A stretch of DNA of 15,292 nucleotides from JADJNW01 sp964523725 (GCA_964523725.1 CAZGAU010000130.1:1-15292), one strand, 5' to 3'. Positions 7,062 to 14,001 are shown, counted from the first letter of the stretch. Translations and numbers: made by a program. The notes: generated by a model from the letters alone, not told the origin.

Positions 7062-7418
7062 GAAGCTTTCTATTATGAGCACAAAGCTAAGTAAGTAGTC
7101 GAACAGTTTCACAGTCGATTGTCGAAAGTCTAATTTCCCTGACAATCAACTCCTTATAAAACATTTTATTTAAACTTAAAATTGTCTCTTTAAGTAGTCG
7201 GACAGTTTTACAGTCGATTGTCGAAAGTCAAATTAAGCTGACAATCAACTTCTTATAAAATATTTTATTTGAACTTAAAATTGTCTCTTTACTTACTTAC
7301 TTGCTATTAACTCAAAGCTGCTTTGCATTAGTAAAAAGCTTATCGAAACTAGCTAAAAGCTCATTTGCATCAGCTCTGAGCTACTTCGTAGCAGTGAAAA
7401 GCTCCTCCTCTTTAAGCG
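7062..7418. repeat. 21-bp-period repeat array with AGCT cores, interrupted by a tandem insert
   Basis: AAAGCT (or a near form) recurs at 7314, 7335, 7356, 7377 (TGAGCT) and 7398, exactly 21 bp apart each time. Two more (GAAGCT 7062, AAAGCT 7083), also 21 bp apart, lie on the far side of the 99-bp tandem repeats. The best-matching pair of units shares AAAGCT-nn-TTTGCAT-n-AG (7314 and 7356). The array proper is bracketed by copies of TTTACTTAC plus GCTATTAA at 7288-7310 and 7431-7449. Because 21 bp is seven codons, every frame shows a heptad; the plus frame through 7312 reads as xKL(L/I)xxS units with a single stop. No intact gene covers it. Confidence 0.75.
7092..7289. repeat. Two tandem copies of a 99-bp unit
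   Basis: Unit one is 7092-7190 and unit two 7191-7289; both start TAAGTAGTCG and end TTGTCTCTT. I count 9 mismatches in 99 positions (about 91% identity). Each unit contains the inverted pair GATTGTC/GACAATC (7117-7123 with 7141-7147; 7216-7222 with 7240-7246) around a 17-base loop. The pair of units is flanked by a perfect 10-bp inverted repeat, TAAGTAAGTA (7088-7097) and TACTTACTTA (7290-7299). Confidence 0.9.
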
Positions 7419-7454
7419 CATAAAATAATATTTACTTACAAGCTATTAATTGGT

Positions 7455-7646
7455 ATGGCTGTTTTGCTCTTTTTTGATGTAAGTGCCTGATGGATTTGGT
7501 ACATATATTTTGCTGTCTGGACTTTAATTGAATATAAAATTGCCAAGAATCTTCCTTTAAAATGGTGGCATTGGTTGTTAATCATTTTTGTAATTATTTT
7601 AATTGACTGGCTGGCATTAGAGCTAATTGAACATATAAAAAAATAA
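7455..7646 (+). pseudogene. Small two-helix membrane protein gene broken by one in-frame TGA
   Basis: From ATG 7455 the frame reads MAVLLFFDVSA, meets TGA at 7488-7490, then runs on for 51 codons to TAA at 7644-7646. The downstream part looks like real protein: a Trp/Tyr-rich helix (WIWYIYFAVWTLIEY), a basic turn (KIAKNLPLK) and a second helix (WWHWLLIIFVIILIDWLAL) ending in ELIEHIKK. No ATG, GTG or TTG lies near the start of the downstream part. A single G-to-A change of a Trp codon would explain the stop. It may be the remnant of a small membrane protein, or a sequencing error may have created the stop. Family not recognised. Confidence 0.35.
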
Positions 7647-7666
7647 ACCCATAGTGGCTGCCACTA
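7637..7666 (-). terminator. Probable intrinsic terminator of the serine hydrolase gene
   Basis: TAGTGG and CCACTA (7652-7657 and 7661-7666) form a perfect 6-bp stem with a three-base loop. Read on the minus strand the stem is followed, after four bases, by TTTATTTTTTT (7647-7637). It lies 39 nt beyond the stop codon at 7705. Confidence 0.5.
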
Positions 7667-7704
7667 CGCTTCATACACAAGACCGTTTGTCATTTCACTC
7701 CATT

Positions 7705-9564
7705 TTAATAACTCCAGAGCTGCAATCCGATCCAGCCGTGCTGAAACAGGAAGACCGCCAGGGCAATCATCGCAATGCAGACCAGGGTAAGGTAGCTTTT
7801 TAATACAATTCCGGCGGGCTTGCGCAGGAAACTGAACAACTGCACAAGACCGAGCACCGCAGTGACGCCGAATAGCACAGTTCCAATAAAAACGATGAGG
7901 GTTTTGGCATTGAACGCACCTGCATGGATATAATCCTGAAGCAATATCACTGCACTAATGAATGCCACGAGCAGCCCGGCGTTGCCCAACCATAGAGTGA
8001 AGGTTATTTGGGTTGCAGTCGGTTTTACTTTACCGAATATTCTCAGAATTAGCCAGACAAGCCCAAAAAGCAGGAAGCTGGCAATGACGATCAAACTGCC
8101 AAAAAACATGATCTGACGCCCCCGCACGGCGAACGCGCTGGATTTTTCATAGTACGTATTGCCGACGATAACGGGCGTACCGGCTTCATCGTGGGTAAGC
8201 ACGATTTGCGGAGCGCTGCTTTCCAGGGTTCGAAACTGGTTCTCGCCCATGTGCAGGTATTTGGTGGGTTCCGACAGAAAGCCTCTGCGGAGCAGGGTAT
8301 CACCACGGAAGGACATCTTTTCATTGCCGGTGAACTGTTCCATAAAATAGAACAACTGATTGCGCGGGCTTTTCATTTCGAAATAACCGCTGAAAGTTTG
8401 CACAATCGTATCCGGAATCGGTTCTTTCTTGGGCTTCACCAGGCTCAGTCCCTGGGAAAGATATTGAATGATGAGGTCTTCAATTTTATTGAAACTGCTT
8501 TCGCTGTTGATGGAAATGGCAAAACCGTAGCGCCGGTTGTACGCATAATCCGACACAAAGCCGTTGATACCGCCGCTATGCCCTCTGAAAGTCATCGGTT
8601 TGTTGAAAAACGTTGGGCGATTGGCTAAAGCATACACCGTCCTCAAGCCACTTCGCGCCGCCAAGGTGGAAGTGGGCGTTTCCATTTTTTGAATAAGCTC
8701 AGAAGGCAGGATTTGAAGAGTATCGACGGCGCCCCGATTCATCATAAACTGAAGAAACTTAGCCATATCGGCGCCACAGGTGTTCAAAGCACCGGCCATA
8801 CCCGCATAAACGGGATAAAACGGCACCAATTCGTAGTTTTCGTCTTTCCAGACGTAACCTTGCGCGTAGGGATCGGCATTTTCGGGAAAAGAAACGAAGT
8901 TGGAATATTGCATGCCCAAGGGTTCGAAGATCGTTTGGCGCACATAATCCTGGTAGGACATGCCGCTATATTTTTCGATGATATGCGTGAGGATCACATA
9001 GCCCGGATTGGAATATGCGTGCCGCAAGCCCGGCTGCCATCGGGTTTTGAGCGATTTGGCATGGCGCTTCACCATTTCCAGCGGGGACACTTCCTTACCT
9101 TCGCGATTGAGCACGGCTGTAAAATGCATGTCATCAAAACCGGCGGAGTGCTCCAGCAGATGTACGATGCGCACCGGATGCGTGTCTTCCCACCTGTTTT
9201 CAAAAGGGACGTCGGGCGCAACCTTTTTCAAGGGATCTTCGAGCGAAAACTTGCCTTCGCTTTCGAGTTTGAGTATGCAAAGCGCCGCAAAACTCTTGGA
9301 AATAGAGCCCAGGCGGAAGAGCGTAGTGTTGTCAACGGGACGATTATCGGCAATATTGGCAAGGCCGAGACCGCCATCATACAAAACCGAGTCACGGGAG
9401 ACGATCGTGAGCATCAAACCGGGGATGTGCGACTTTTCCATCTCGATTTTAATGCTGTCGAGCAGGGCGGTGAGGGTAAAATCGCCTACCGGAACGGGCG
9501 GTTGGGCAGTAATTTTACAAGTAAATAAAAATATAACAACGATGAATAGAAGCCTGCGATTCAT
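7705..9564 (-). CDS. Serine hydrolase of the class C beta-lactamase fold with a C-terminal membrane domain
   Basis: A 619-residue exported protein. Residues 1-20 form a signal peptide, likely cleaved in ITA-QPP. Residues 28-370 are the beta-lactamase/penicillin-binding fold (COG1680): catalytic SxxK Ser87-Ile-Ser-Lys90, the Tyr184-Ser-Asn186 triad and His329-Ser-Gly331 in place of KTG. A linker-like beta domain follows. From about residue 477 to the end there are four to five transmembrane helices (MFFGSLIVIASFLLFGLVWL, then ITFTLWLGNAGLLVAFISAVILL and others), so the enzyme is anchored facing the periplasm. Such proteins are usually peptidases or esterases rather than antibiotic-degrading enzymes; the substrate is unknown. 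The gene follows an esterase by 43 bp, probably in one operon, and its ACC-rich leader resembles those of priA and the HAD gene. Confidence 0.93.
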   Translation of the reverse strand: MNRRLLFIVVIFLFTCKITAQPPVPVGDFTLTALLDSIKIEMEKSHIPGLMLTIVSRDSVLYDGGLGLANIADNRPVDNTTLFRLGSISKSFAALCILKLESEGKFSLEDPLKKVAPDVPFENRWEDTHPVRIVHLLEHSAGFDDMHFTAVLNREGKEVSPLEMVKRHAKSLKTRWQPGLRHAYSNPGYVILTHIIEKYSGMSYQDYVRQTIFEPLGMQYSNFVSFPENADPYAQGYVWKDENYELVPFYPVYAGMAGALNTCGADMAKFLQFMMNRGAVDTLQILPSELIQKMETPTSTLAARSGLRTVYALANRPTFFNKPMTFRGHSGGINGFVSDYAYNRRYGFAISINSESSFNKIEDLIIQYLSQGLSLVKPKKEPIPDTIVQTFSGYFEMKSPRNQLFYFMEQFTGNEKMSFRGDTLLRRGFLSEPTKYLHMGENQFRTLESSAPQIVLTHDEAGTPVIVGNTYYEKSSAFAVRGRQIMFFGSLIVIASFLLFGLVWLILRIFGKVKPTATQITFTLWLGNAGLLVAFISAVILLQDYIHAGAFNAKTLIVFIGTVLFGVTAVLGLVQLFSFLRKPAGIVLKSYLTLVCIAMIALAVFLFQHGWIGLQLWSY

Positions 9565-9607
9565 GATGGTTAAGTTATTAGGTGTTTGGGTACGATGGTG
9601 TTACGGT

Positions 9608-10339
9608 TTAAAACCTCGTGTCCAGATAATAAGGTAACATATCCCGCCAAGTGGGCCAGTCGTGGCTCATATCGGGTCCCCAGATGTCGAGTTCGTGCGG
9701 AATTCCCTTGGCGTTCAGTACCCTGGACAATTTGCGCGATGCTTCGGGATCTTCCCAGGCGCCGGAACCGGTGACGATGTGGATGTGCTTGTTTTCCCGC
9801 AGGCGCGGCAGGAAAAATTCGTCGTTCAGGTTTGGCAAATACTGCATCGGCGAGTTGAAATACACATCTTCATCCTGGTACCCCTTGGTATAGGTGCTGA
9901 GATCATAGCTACCGCTCATCGCAATAACACCATTGATCAGATCGGGGCGTTTGAAAAACAAATTGGCCGAATGCAATGCTCCTAGAGAAGCGCCCGACAA
10001 ATAAATTGGCGTATCCTCGCTGGTCTTGCCCCGAATGAACGGAATCACTTCGTTGTACACATAATCATTGAACTGCACGTGACGCATCGCCTTGTGGCGC
10101 GGGTGCATATGGCTATTGAGCCAGCTTTCATTATTGATACTATTGATCGAAAAAACCTTGAACTTGCCTTCGTTGATATACTTGCTGATCGCATCAATCA
10201 GGTGGAAGCGTTCGTATTCCAGGTAATCCGCAGCGGCGGTGGGCAAAAGCAGTAAAGCCGAGCCGTAGTGCCCGTACATCACGATTTCCATGTGCTTATT
10301 GAGCGTATGACTGTACCATCCGTGAATCTCTCTGTGCAT
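9608..10339 (-). CDS. Alpha/beta-hydrolase esterase (COG4947-like)
   Basis: A 243-residue protein without signal peptide or membrane helix, so probably cytoplasmic. The nucleophile elbow is Gly116-Ala-Ser118-Leu-Gly120 in PIYLSGASLGALHSA, and His226 in DMSHDWPTW near the C-terminus fits the catalytic histidine; the acidic member is probably in TGSGAWEDPEAS but I cannot fix the residue. The N-terminal LLLLPTAAADYLEYERFHLID and the SGSYDLSTY region match the small esterase family often annotated as Esterase/lipase superfamily enzyme (COG4947, Pfam PF00756-like). Substrate unknown. The ATG at 10339 lies about 12 nt behind a predicted transcription start. First gene of a probable two-gene operon with the serine hydrolase. 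Confidence 0.9.
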   Translation of the reverse strand: MHREIHGWYSHTLNKHMEIVMYGHYGSALLLLPTAAADYLEYERFHLIDAISKYINEGKFKVFSINSINNESWLNSHMHPRHKAMRHVQFNDYVYNEVIPFIRGKTSEDTPIYLSGASLGALHSANLFFKRPDLINGVIAMSGSYDLSTYTKGYQDEDVYFNSPMQYLPNLNDEFFLPRLRENKHIHIVTGSGAWEDPEASRKLSRVLNAKGIPHELDIWGPDMSHDWPTWRDMLPYYLDTRF

Positions 10340-10355
10340 GATTTTCCGTTTTGGT

Positions 10356-10385
10356 CAAAAATAAGAAAAATTGGAATGTTTCAAA
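10356..10385 (-). promoter_or_regulatory. Bacteroidota promoter for the esterase/serine hydrolase operon
   Basis: On the minus strand TTTG (10385-10382) and TATTTTTG (10363-10356), a perfect match to TAnnTTTG, are 18 bp apart. Transcription would start near 10350, leaving a very short leader before ATG 10339. It lies directly behind the terminator of the upstream gene. Confidence 0.55.
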
Positions 10386-10394
10386 CGGTTCAAT

Positions 10395-10428
10395 AAAAAA
10401 AGCCAGATTCCTCTATCGGGAAACCTGG
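10395..10428 (-). terminator. Intrinsic terminator of the acyl-CoA dehydrogenase-family gene
   Basis: Minus-strand hairpin 10428-10403: CCAGGTTTC pairs with GGAATCTGG (nine pairs, two of them G-U) around an eight-base loop. After two bases a run of seven T follows (10401-10395). It starts 24 nt after the stop codon at 10453. Confidence 0.75.
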
Positions 10429-10452
10429 TTTATCCATTTATTAAAAATCTAT

Positions 10453-11592
10453 TTAGTTGTTATTAAACAAATAATTACTTTCCAGTAAAAATGTGCCGGT
10501 CAGCTGCCACTGCGACTTTTCGGGAAGTGGGTGGAAAGTGCCAGCCTGCACATCCCTGAAAAGGCGTTCAATTTCCATTTTCCTGAAGAAACTCTGTCCA
10601 CCAATGGCTTCCATCGCCTTCTCGACCACTTTTTTGCAGGCATTGGCGATCAAAGTCTTTCGACTCAGAATAGCATGACCATTGGCATCTATCGGTTCAA
10701 AATTAAAATTATTAGTAATAGATATCATATCTTTAAGCATGACTTGCGCCAAGGTTAATTCATTATTCATTTCGCCTATAATAAATGTAATATTTGGCTC
10801 CTGGAAATTTTTCTGCCTCAATTTTTCCAAGGCAATTTGCACGGCTTTTTCGGCGATTCCTACATATACCGACATGATTAGGGGCATGGCTACCGTCAGC
10901 ACGATATTCCAAACGCTATGATATTGCCCGGCGGGGCGTTGCAATGAAATAGTACTCTCCGGCACGAAGACCTTTTCGAGTTGAATGGTGTGAGAGCCCG
11001 TGCCACGCATGCCCATCGTGTACCAATTATCCAGCACCGACAAGCCTTCCGCCGCGAATGAAACCGGAAAATGCAGCACCTGCCAGCCTTGTTCGGGGTG
11101 TTCGTACCGCGCGCTGGTCACCAGCACATCGCCCACGGGCGACTGACTGGCAAAATGTTTTTGCGCGGTGACCAGGTAGCCTCCTTCCACTTTTTTCATC
11201 ATGCCATTGGATTCCAGCCAATCGCCTGCCCCCGTGCTCACGAGTACCAGGTCATGTTTTGCCACTTTTGCCAGCATTTCCTCGCCGCCCTTGCCTTGTT
11301 TGTAGCGCCAGATGGTAGCCGCCAGTAAATGTTGGTGCATAGAAAATGCAAGCGCGGTAGAGCCGCAGGCTTGGGCCATCACGCGTATCAGGTGGCACAT
11401 TTCGGCATGAGAGATGCCTCCGCCGCCGAATTCGAGCGGGATCATTGCTGATAAAAAACCGTTTTGCTTGAGCGCCATATAATTAGTGGCTACAAAAACA
11501 TCATTCCAATCATGTTCACTGGCTTTTTGTGAAAAATCTTTGCTAAGTGAATGAATCAATTTCATCCAGCTTTTTTCAATTATTTGTTCCAT
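10453..11592 (-). CDS. Acyl-CoA dehydrogenase-family flavoprotein, catalytic Glu position not conserved
   Basis: A 379-residue FAD enzyme with the three domains of the family: N-terminal helical (about 1-115, MIPLEFGGGGISHAEMCHLI), middle beta (about 116-215, VSTGAGDWLESNG, TAQKHFASQSP, NWYTMGMRGTGSHTIQLEKVFVP) and C-terminal helical (225-370, ending MEAIGGQSFFRKMEIERLFRDVQAG). In fatty-acyl-CoA dehydrogenases a YEGT-type motif carrying the catalytic Glu follows the RD motif; here the corresponding segment reads TFHPLPEKSQ. This resembles the PF08028-type branch that includes flavin-dependent monooxygenases. Hence a role other than ordinary beta-oxidation is possible. An AraC regulator gene ends 106 bp upstream on the same strand; a terminator follows. 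No electron-transfer partner gene is nearby. Confidence 0.9.
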   Translation of the reverse strand: MEQIIEKSWMKLIHSLSKDFSQKASEHDWNDVFVATNYMALKQNGFLSAMIPLEFGGGGISHAEMCHLIRVMAQACGSTALAFSMHQHLLAATIWRYKQGKGGEEMLAKVAKHDLVLVSTGAGDWLESNGMMKKVEGGYLVTAQKHFASQSPVGDVLVTSARYEHPEQGWQVLHFPVSFAAEGLSVLDNWYTMGMRGTGSHTIQLEKVFVPESTISLQRPAGQYHSVWNIVLTVAMPLIMSVYVGIAEKAVQIALEKLRQKNFQEPNITFIIGEMNNELTLAQVMLKDMISITNNFNFEPIDANGHAILSRKTLIANACKKVVEKAMEAIGGQSFFRKMEIERLFRDVQAGTFHPLPEKSQWQLTGTFLLESNYLFNNN

Positions 11593-11698
11593 TTTTTCGG
11601 GTGGTTTTTGAATTAGTGAATTTAATTTTCACCTACAAAGATGAAGGCAAAATTGGAAAGGCGATTTGCTGAGAAGCTTAATAAATGTGCTGAGCGGA

Positions 11699-12568
11699 TC
11701 AATCTTGATGGGTCAAACCGGATTTTTGAAATTGAAGCGGCGTCGTACCGAACGTTTCCTTGAATTTTTTGATAAAATGCGATGTATTTTCAAAACCACT
11801 CTCAAATGCGATATCATTAATACTTTTATCGCTGAACTGTAACATGTTTTTTGCAAATTCCAAGCGCTTGTTTATCAGCCATTTACCAGGCGTGATTTGA
11901 TATAATTCTTTAAAATCCCGCTTAAAAGTGGCTAAACTCCGGTGGCACAGGCGGGCAAATTCATCGAGGGTAAGATTGTAAGTAAAATTGGATTCCATGA
12001 TATCCTGAAGCGAGGATTTCGATTCATGACATAATAATTTAAAATAATTACAAAGCGTGGTGTTTTCTTCGGTGGAAATAAGATTCAGAATCAATTCTTT
12101 AAACTTGATTTCCAGTAAGTTAGTGGACGGATGTTGTTCTTTTAAAAAATAAGCATATAATGATTGAAAATAAATATTTAAACTCTCATCTAAATGTAAT
12201 GGAATAACCGAATCGGAATTTTTTATAGCAACTTTTTTCAATGTATCCGGGTGCTGTTGAATCAGGTTTTTAATAAAAGTATCGGGTACAAAAATAATCA
12301 GCGCGCAAAAATCGGTTTCAAAAAATTTATGGATAATATTGGCGCCCTTTTTTACAAAAATCGCTTCGCCCGCATGAATCATATATTCTGCTTCCTGGCT
12401 TTTCCACTTCTTTTTTCCACTCAAAGCATATACAAAATAATTTATATCCGACCAGATTTTAAAAACCGATGCATCTTCCATGCATTTATATTCCGTGAAT
12501 AGCGTATCCGACACTTTCAGCTGCTTGAAAAGAGGATTATTATATGCAGATTCAAAAAGATTTTTCAT
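11699..12568 (-). CDS. AraC-family transcriptional regulator (ExsA-like)
   Basis: A 289-residue regulator. Residues 1-130 form an effector/dimerisation domain with cupin-like strands (YFVYALSGKKKW, AEYMIHAGEAIFVKKG). Residues about 185-285 form the double helix-turn-helix: LDEFARLCHRSLATFKRDFKEL with the TPGKWLINKRLEFAK linker, then INDIAFESGFENTSHFIKKFKE and the TTPLQFQK end. The overall form, with a long low-similarity N-terminus, is that of ExsA/EutR-like regulators in Bacteroidota. The gene is clearly AT-richer than its neighbours, suggesting either a different origin or weak expression. A perfect 8-bp inverted repeat overlies its predicted transcription start. The flavoprotein gene starts 106 bp downstream on the same strand and is the obvious candidate target. 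Ligand unknown. Confidence 0.93.
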   Translation of the reverse strand: MKNLFESAYNNPLFKQLKVSDTLFTEYKCMEDASVFKIWSDINYFVYALSGKKKWKSQEAEYMIHAGEAIFVKKGANIIHKFFETDFCALIIFVPDTFIKNLIQQHPDTLKKVAIKNSDSVIPLHLDESLNIYFQSLYAYFLKEQHPSTNLLEIKFKELILNLISTEENTTLCNYFKLLCHESKSSLQDIMESNFTYNLTLDEFARLCHRSLATFKRDFKELYQITPGKWLINKRLEFAKNMLQFSDKSINDIAFESGFENTSHFIKKFKETFGTTPLQFQKSGLTHQD

Positions 12569-12579
12569 AGAAGGTTTTC

Positions 12580-12606
12580 GATTACGAAAGTAAATTTCTC
12601 GTAATC
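12580..12606. promoter_or_regulatory. Perfect inverted repeat at the AraC promoter: operator or leader hairpin
   Basis: GATTACGA (12580-12587) and TCGTAATC (12599-12606) are exact reverse complements with an 11-base spacer, so arm centres are 19 bp apart, close to two helical turns. The right arm touches the last base of the -7 box and the repeat spans the predicted start of transcription, a position fit for repression. In RNA it would form a leader stem 12 nt before the ATG. Confidence 0.6.
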
Positions 12607-12637
12607 AAATATATATACAATCCTTCCTTTAAATCAA
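12606..12637 (-). promoter_or_regulatory. Bacteroidota promoter for the AraC regulator gene
   Basis: On the minus strand TTG (12637-12635) and TATATTTG (12613-12606), a perfect TAnnTTTG, are 21 bp apart. Transcription would begin near 12600, within the inverted repeat, leaving a leader of about 32 nt. Confidence 0.55.
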
Positions 12638-12659
12638 GTAAAATGGAATTTAACTACAT

Positions 12660-13925
12660 TTAATCCTGATCTTCATCCATAAATTCCATCCGAATCTCGG
12701 GATAATCCTCAGGGCTCAGGTCTTCCGGCATCAGTACTTCGTTGAGGTTGGCGGCATCTCTTGAAGTCATTGTCATAAACTGGAATGAATTCCGCTCATC
12801 GGAAATCAAGCCTTTTTTCAGGTAGCTTCGGGTTGTTTCGCCGCGTTTTTTGGCATCGAACATGGGGCCGACGGTTTGTCCACTGCTGTAAGTGTGCTTG
12901 AAGGTCTGTCGCACGCGGAGGTATTCTTCGAGTACCGTGCGTTCCTGCGCGGTAGTCCAGTCGGTAGGATTGGTGAGTCCGGTTTTGGTCATGGCCAGTT
13001 CGATACAGCGCCAGGGAAAATCCGGCAGGTTGACGTGATTGTCCAGGATCAAACCTACGCCAAATTCGGAAGTCACGATCTTATTCAAGGTAAAGCCATG
13101 GGCCTTCTGCTTGCCGTAGAAATTATTCAAACGCCCGAGCGCGTGCTGGATTTGTACGGCCTGTACATTTTTATCCAAACCCGCACGCCAGAAGCGATAG
13201 ACCCAGTCCCAGTTTTTAAGCAGTTTCTTCTCCTGCCGGGGCTTGAGTTTTTTCCCGTCAAGGGTTAGATAACCATAAGTGCGCTTGGTTTCAGGATGCA
13301 CGTCCATACCGAACTGTCCAAAATAAGTTTGAAACGTATCCGGGAAAGCATCTTTTACTCGTTTGAGCAGGGCCGGTAGCTCGCCCTCGCTGTCGCGGGT
13401 ACCCATCGTCCATTGGAAGATGCCAAAACTCAGGAAAGCGCCATCGTAAGCGTTGATCGCTTCGAGTTTGCCTTCATTGTCGGATACCGCGCTCATGACA
13501 TTGATGGAAGATTTGGTCATGTCGAGGTCTTCGAGCATAGCGCCGTCGGATTGAATAAAATCCTTGATTTCCAGTTTTCCACTAGTGAAAAGTCCGCTCC
13601 AGCTTTTCCGGACAAACATCGGGAAACGCCCTTCTACATTGCCATCGGTGACAATGTGAATCTCCTTGCCATTTTCCTTGATGACGGTGTGAGTGAATTC
13701 CTTACCCATTGGGGGCGCCGCAGGTTTTGGTATTGGCTCCGGTTCCGGCTTTTGCTCTTCCGCAGGCGTTTCTTTTATTTCTTCTTTTGCTTTGTCATCC
13801 ACAGAGGCCTTGGGTTGTGGTTCGGGAGGTACAATAACAGTTTGCGTACCCGTAGTGGTGCCTGTTGCTTTGCTTCCAAAAAGGCGCAGAAAGAATTGGA
13901 AAATCGCTCGAATGAAATTGTTCAT
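12660..13925 (-). CDS. Hypothetical protein with Pro/Glu linker and lysozyme-like motif
   Basis: A 421-residue protein I cannot assign firmly. Residues 4-17 (FIRAIFQFFLRLFG) are an amphipathic or hydrophobic helix, perhaps a membrane anchor or uncleaved export signal. Residues 33-72 are a low-complexity linker of Pro, Glu and Lys. The folded part starts near 76. Around 145-175 it reads SAVSDNEGKLEAINAYDGAFLSFGIFQW: a Glu (151) followed some 15 residues later by SFGIFQW is reminiscent of the lysozyme/transglycosylase pattern in which a catalytic Glu precedes a G-L-M-Q-like strand. Later there are a helical region (LPALLKRVKDAF, QAVQIQHALGRL) and an acidic tail (EDLSPEDYPEIRMEFMDEDQD). A cell-wall hydrolase or phage/injection-type muramidase relative is my inference only. 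No holin, tail or immunity gene is near. Confidence 0.8.
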   Translation of the reverse strand: MNNFIRAIFQFFLRLFGSKATGTTTGTQTVIVPPEPQPKASVDDKAKEEIKETPAEEQKPEPEPIPKPAAPPMGKEFTHTVIKENGKEIHIVTDGNVEGRFPMFVRKSWSGLFTSGKLEIKDFIQSDGAMLEDLDMTKSSINVMSAVSDNEGKLEAINAYDGAFLSFGIFQWTMGTRDSEGELPALLKRVKDAFPDTFQTYFGQFGMDVHPETKRTYGYLTLDGKKLKPRQEKKLLKNWDWVYRFWRAGLDKNVQAVQIQHALGRLNNFYGKQKAHGFTLNKIVTSEFGVGLILDNHVNLPDFPWRCIELAMTKTGLTNPTDWTTAQERTVLEEYLRVRQTFKHTYSSGQTVGPMFDAKKRGETTRSYLKKGLISDERNSFQFMTMTSRDAANLNEVLMPEDLSPEDYPEIRMEFMDEDQD

Positions 13926-13969
13926 AATGCGGGGTTTAGGTGGTTAGACTTTTATTATGTGCTCATTTT

Positions 13970-14001
13970 CAAATGAAAAGAACAGGTTTTGAATATATCA
14001 A
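13970..14001 (-). promoter_or_regulatory. Possible promoter for the hypothetical gene at 13925
   Basis: On the minus strand TTG (14001-13999) and TTCATTTG (13977-13970, 7 of 8 to TAnnTTTG) are 21 bp apart, placing the start near 13964 and a leader of about 38 nt. A small palindrome, TTTTCA-aa-TGAAAA (13966-13979), overlaps the -7 box. Suggestive only. Confidence 0.35.

Noticed and set aside
7092..7418. CRISPR array
   Set aside because: Repeats are directly adjacent (99 bp) or 21-bp units with no unique spacers of constant length, and no cas gene is in the window.
7062..7450. Coding gene for a heptad-repeat protein
   Set aside because: Every frame, on both strands, contains stops, and a 21-bp period makes all frames look heptad-like, so the heptads alone are not evidence of coding; kept as a repeat.
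8689..9528. Open frame of 279 codons on the plus strand
   Set aside because: Antisense to the serine hydrolase, which carries SxxK, YxN and HxG motifs; the His/Arg-rich product is a composition shadow.
11593..11698. Promoter for the flavoprotein gene (CATCTTTG-like at 11643-11636)
   Set aside because: The -7 match is imperfect and no TTG box lies at the right distance, so I do not call it.
13413..13976. Open frame of 187 codons on the plus strand
   Set aside because: Lies opposite the hypothetical gene at 13925-12660, which has the more natural composition; the Phe/Arg-rich stretch is the complement of the Pro/Glu linker.
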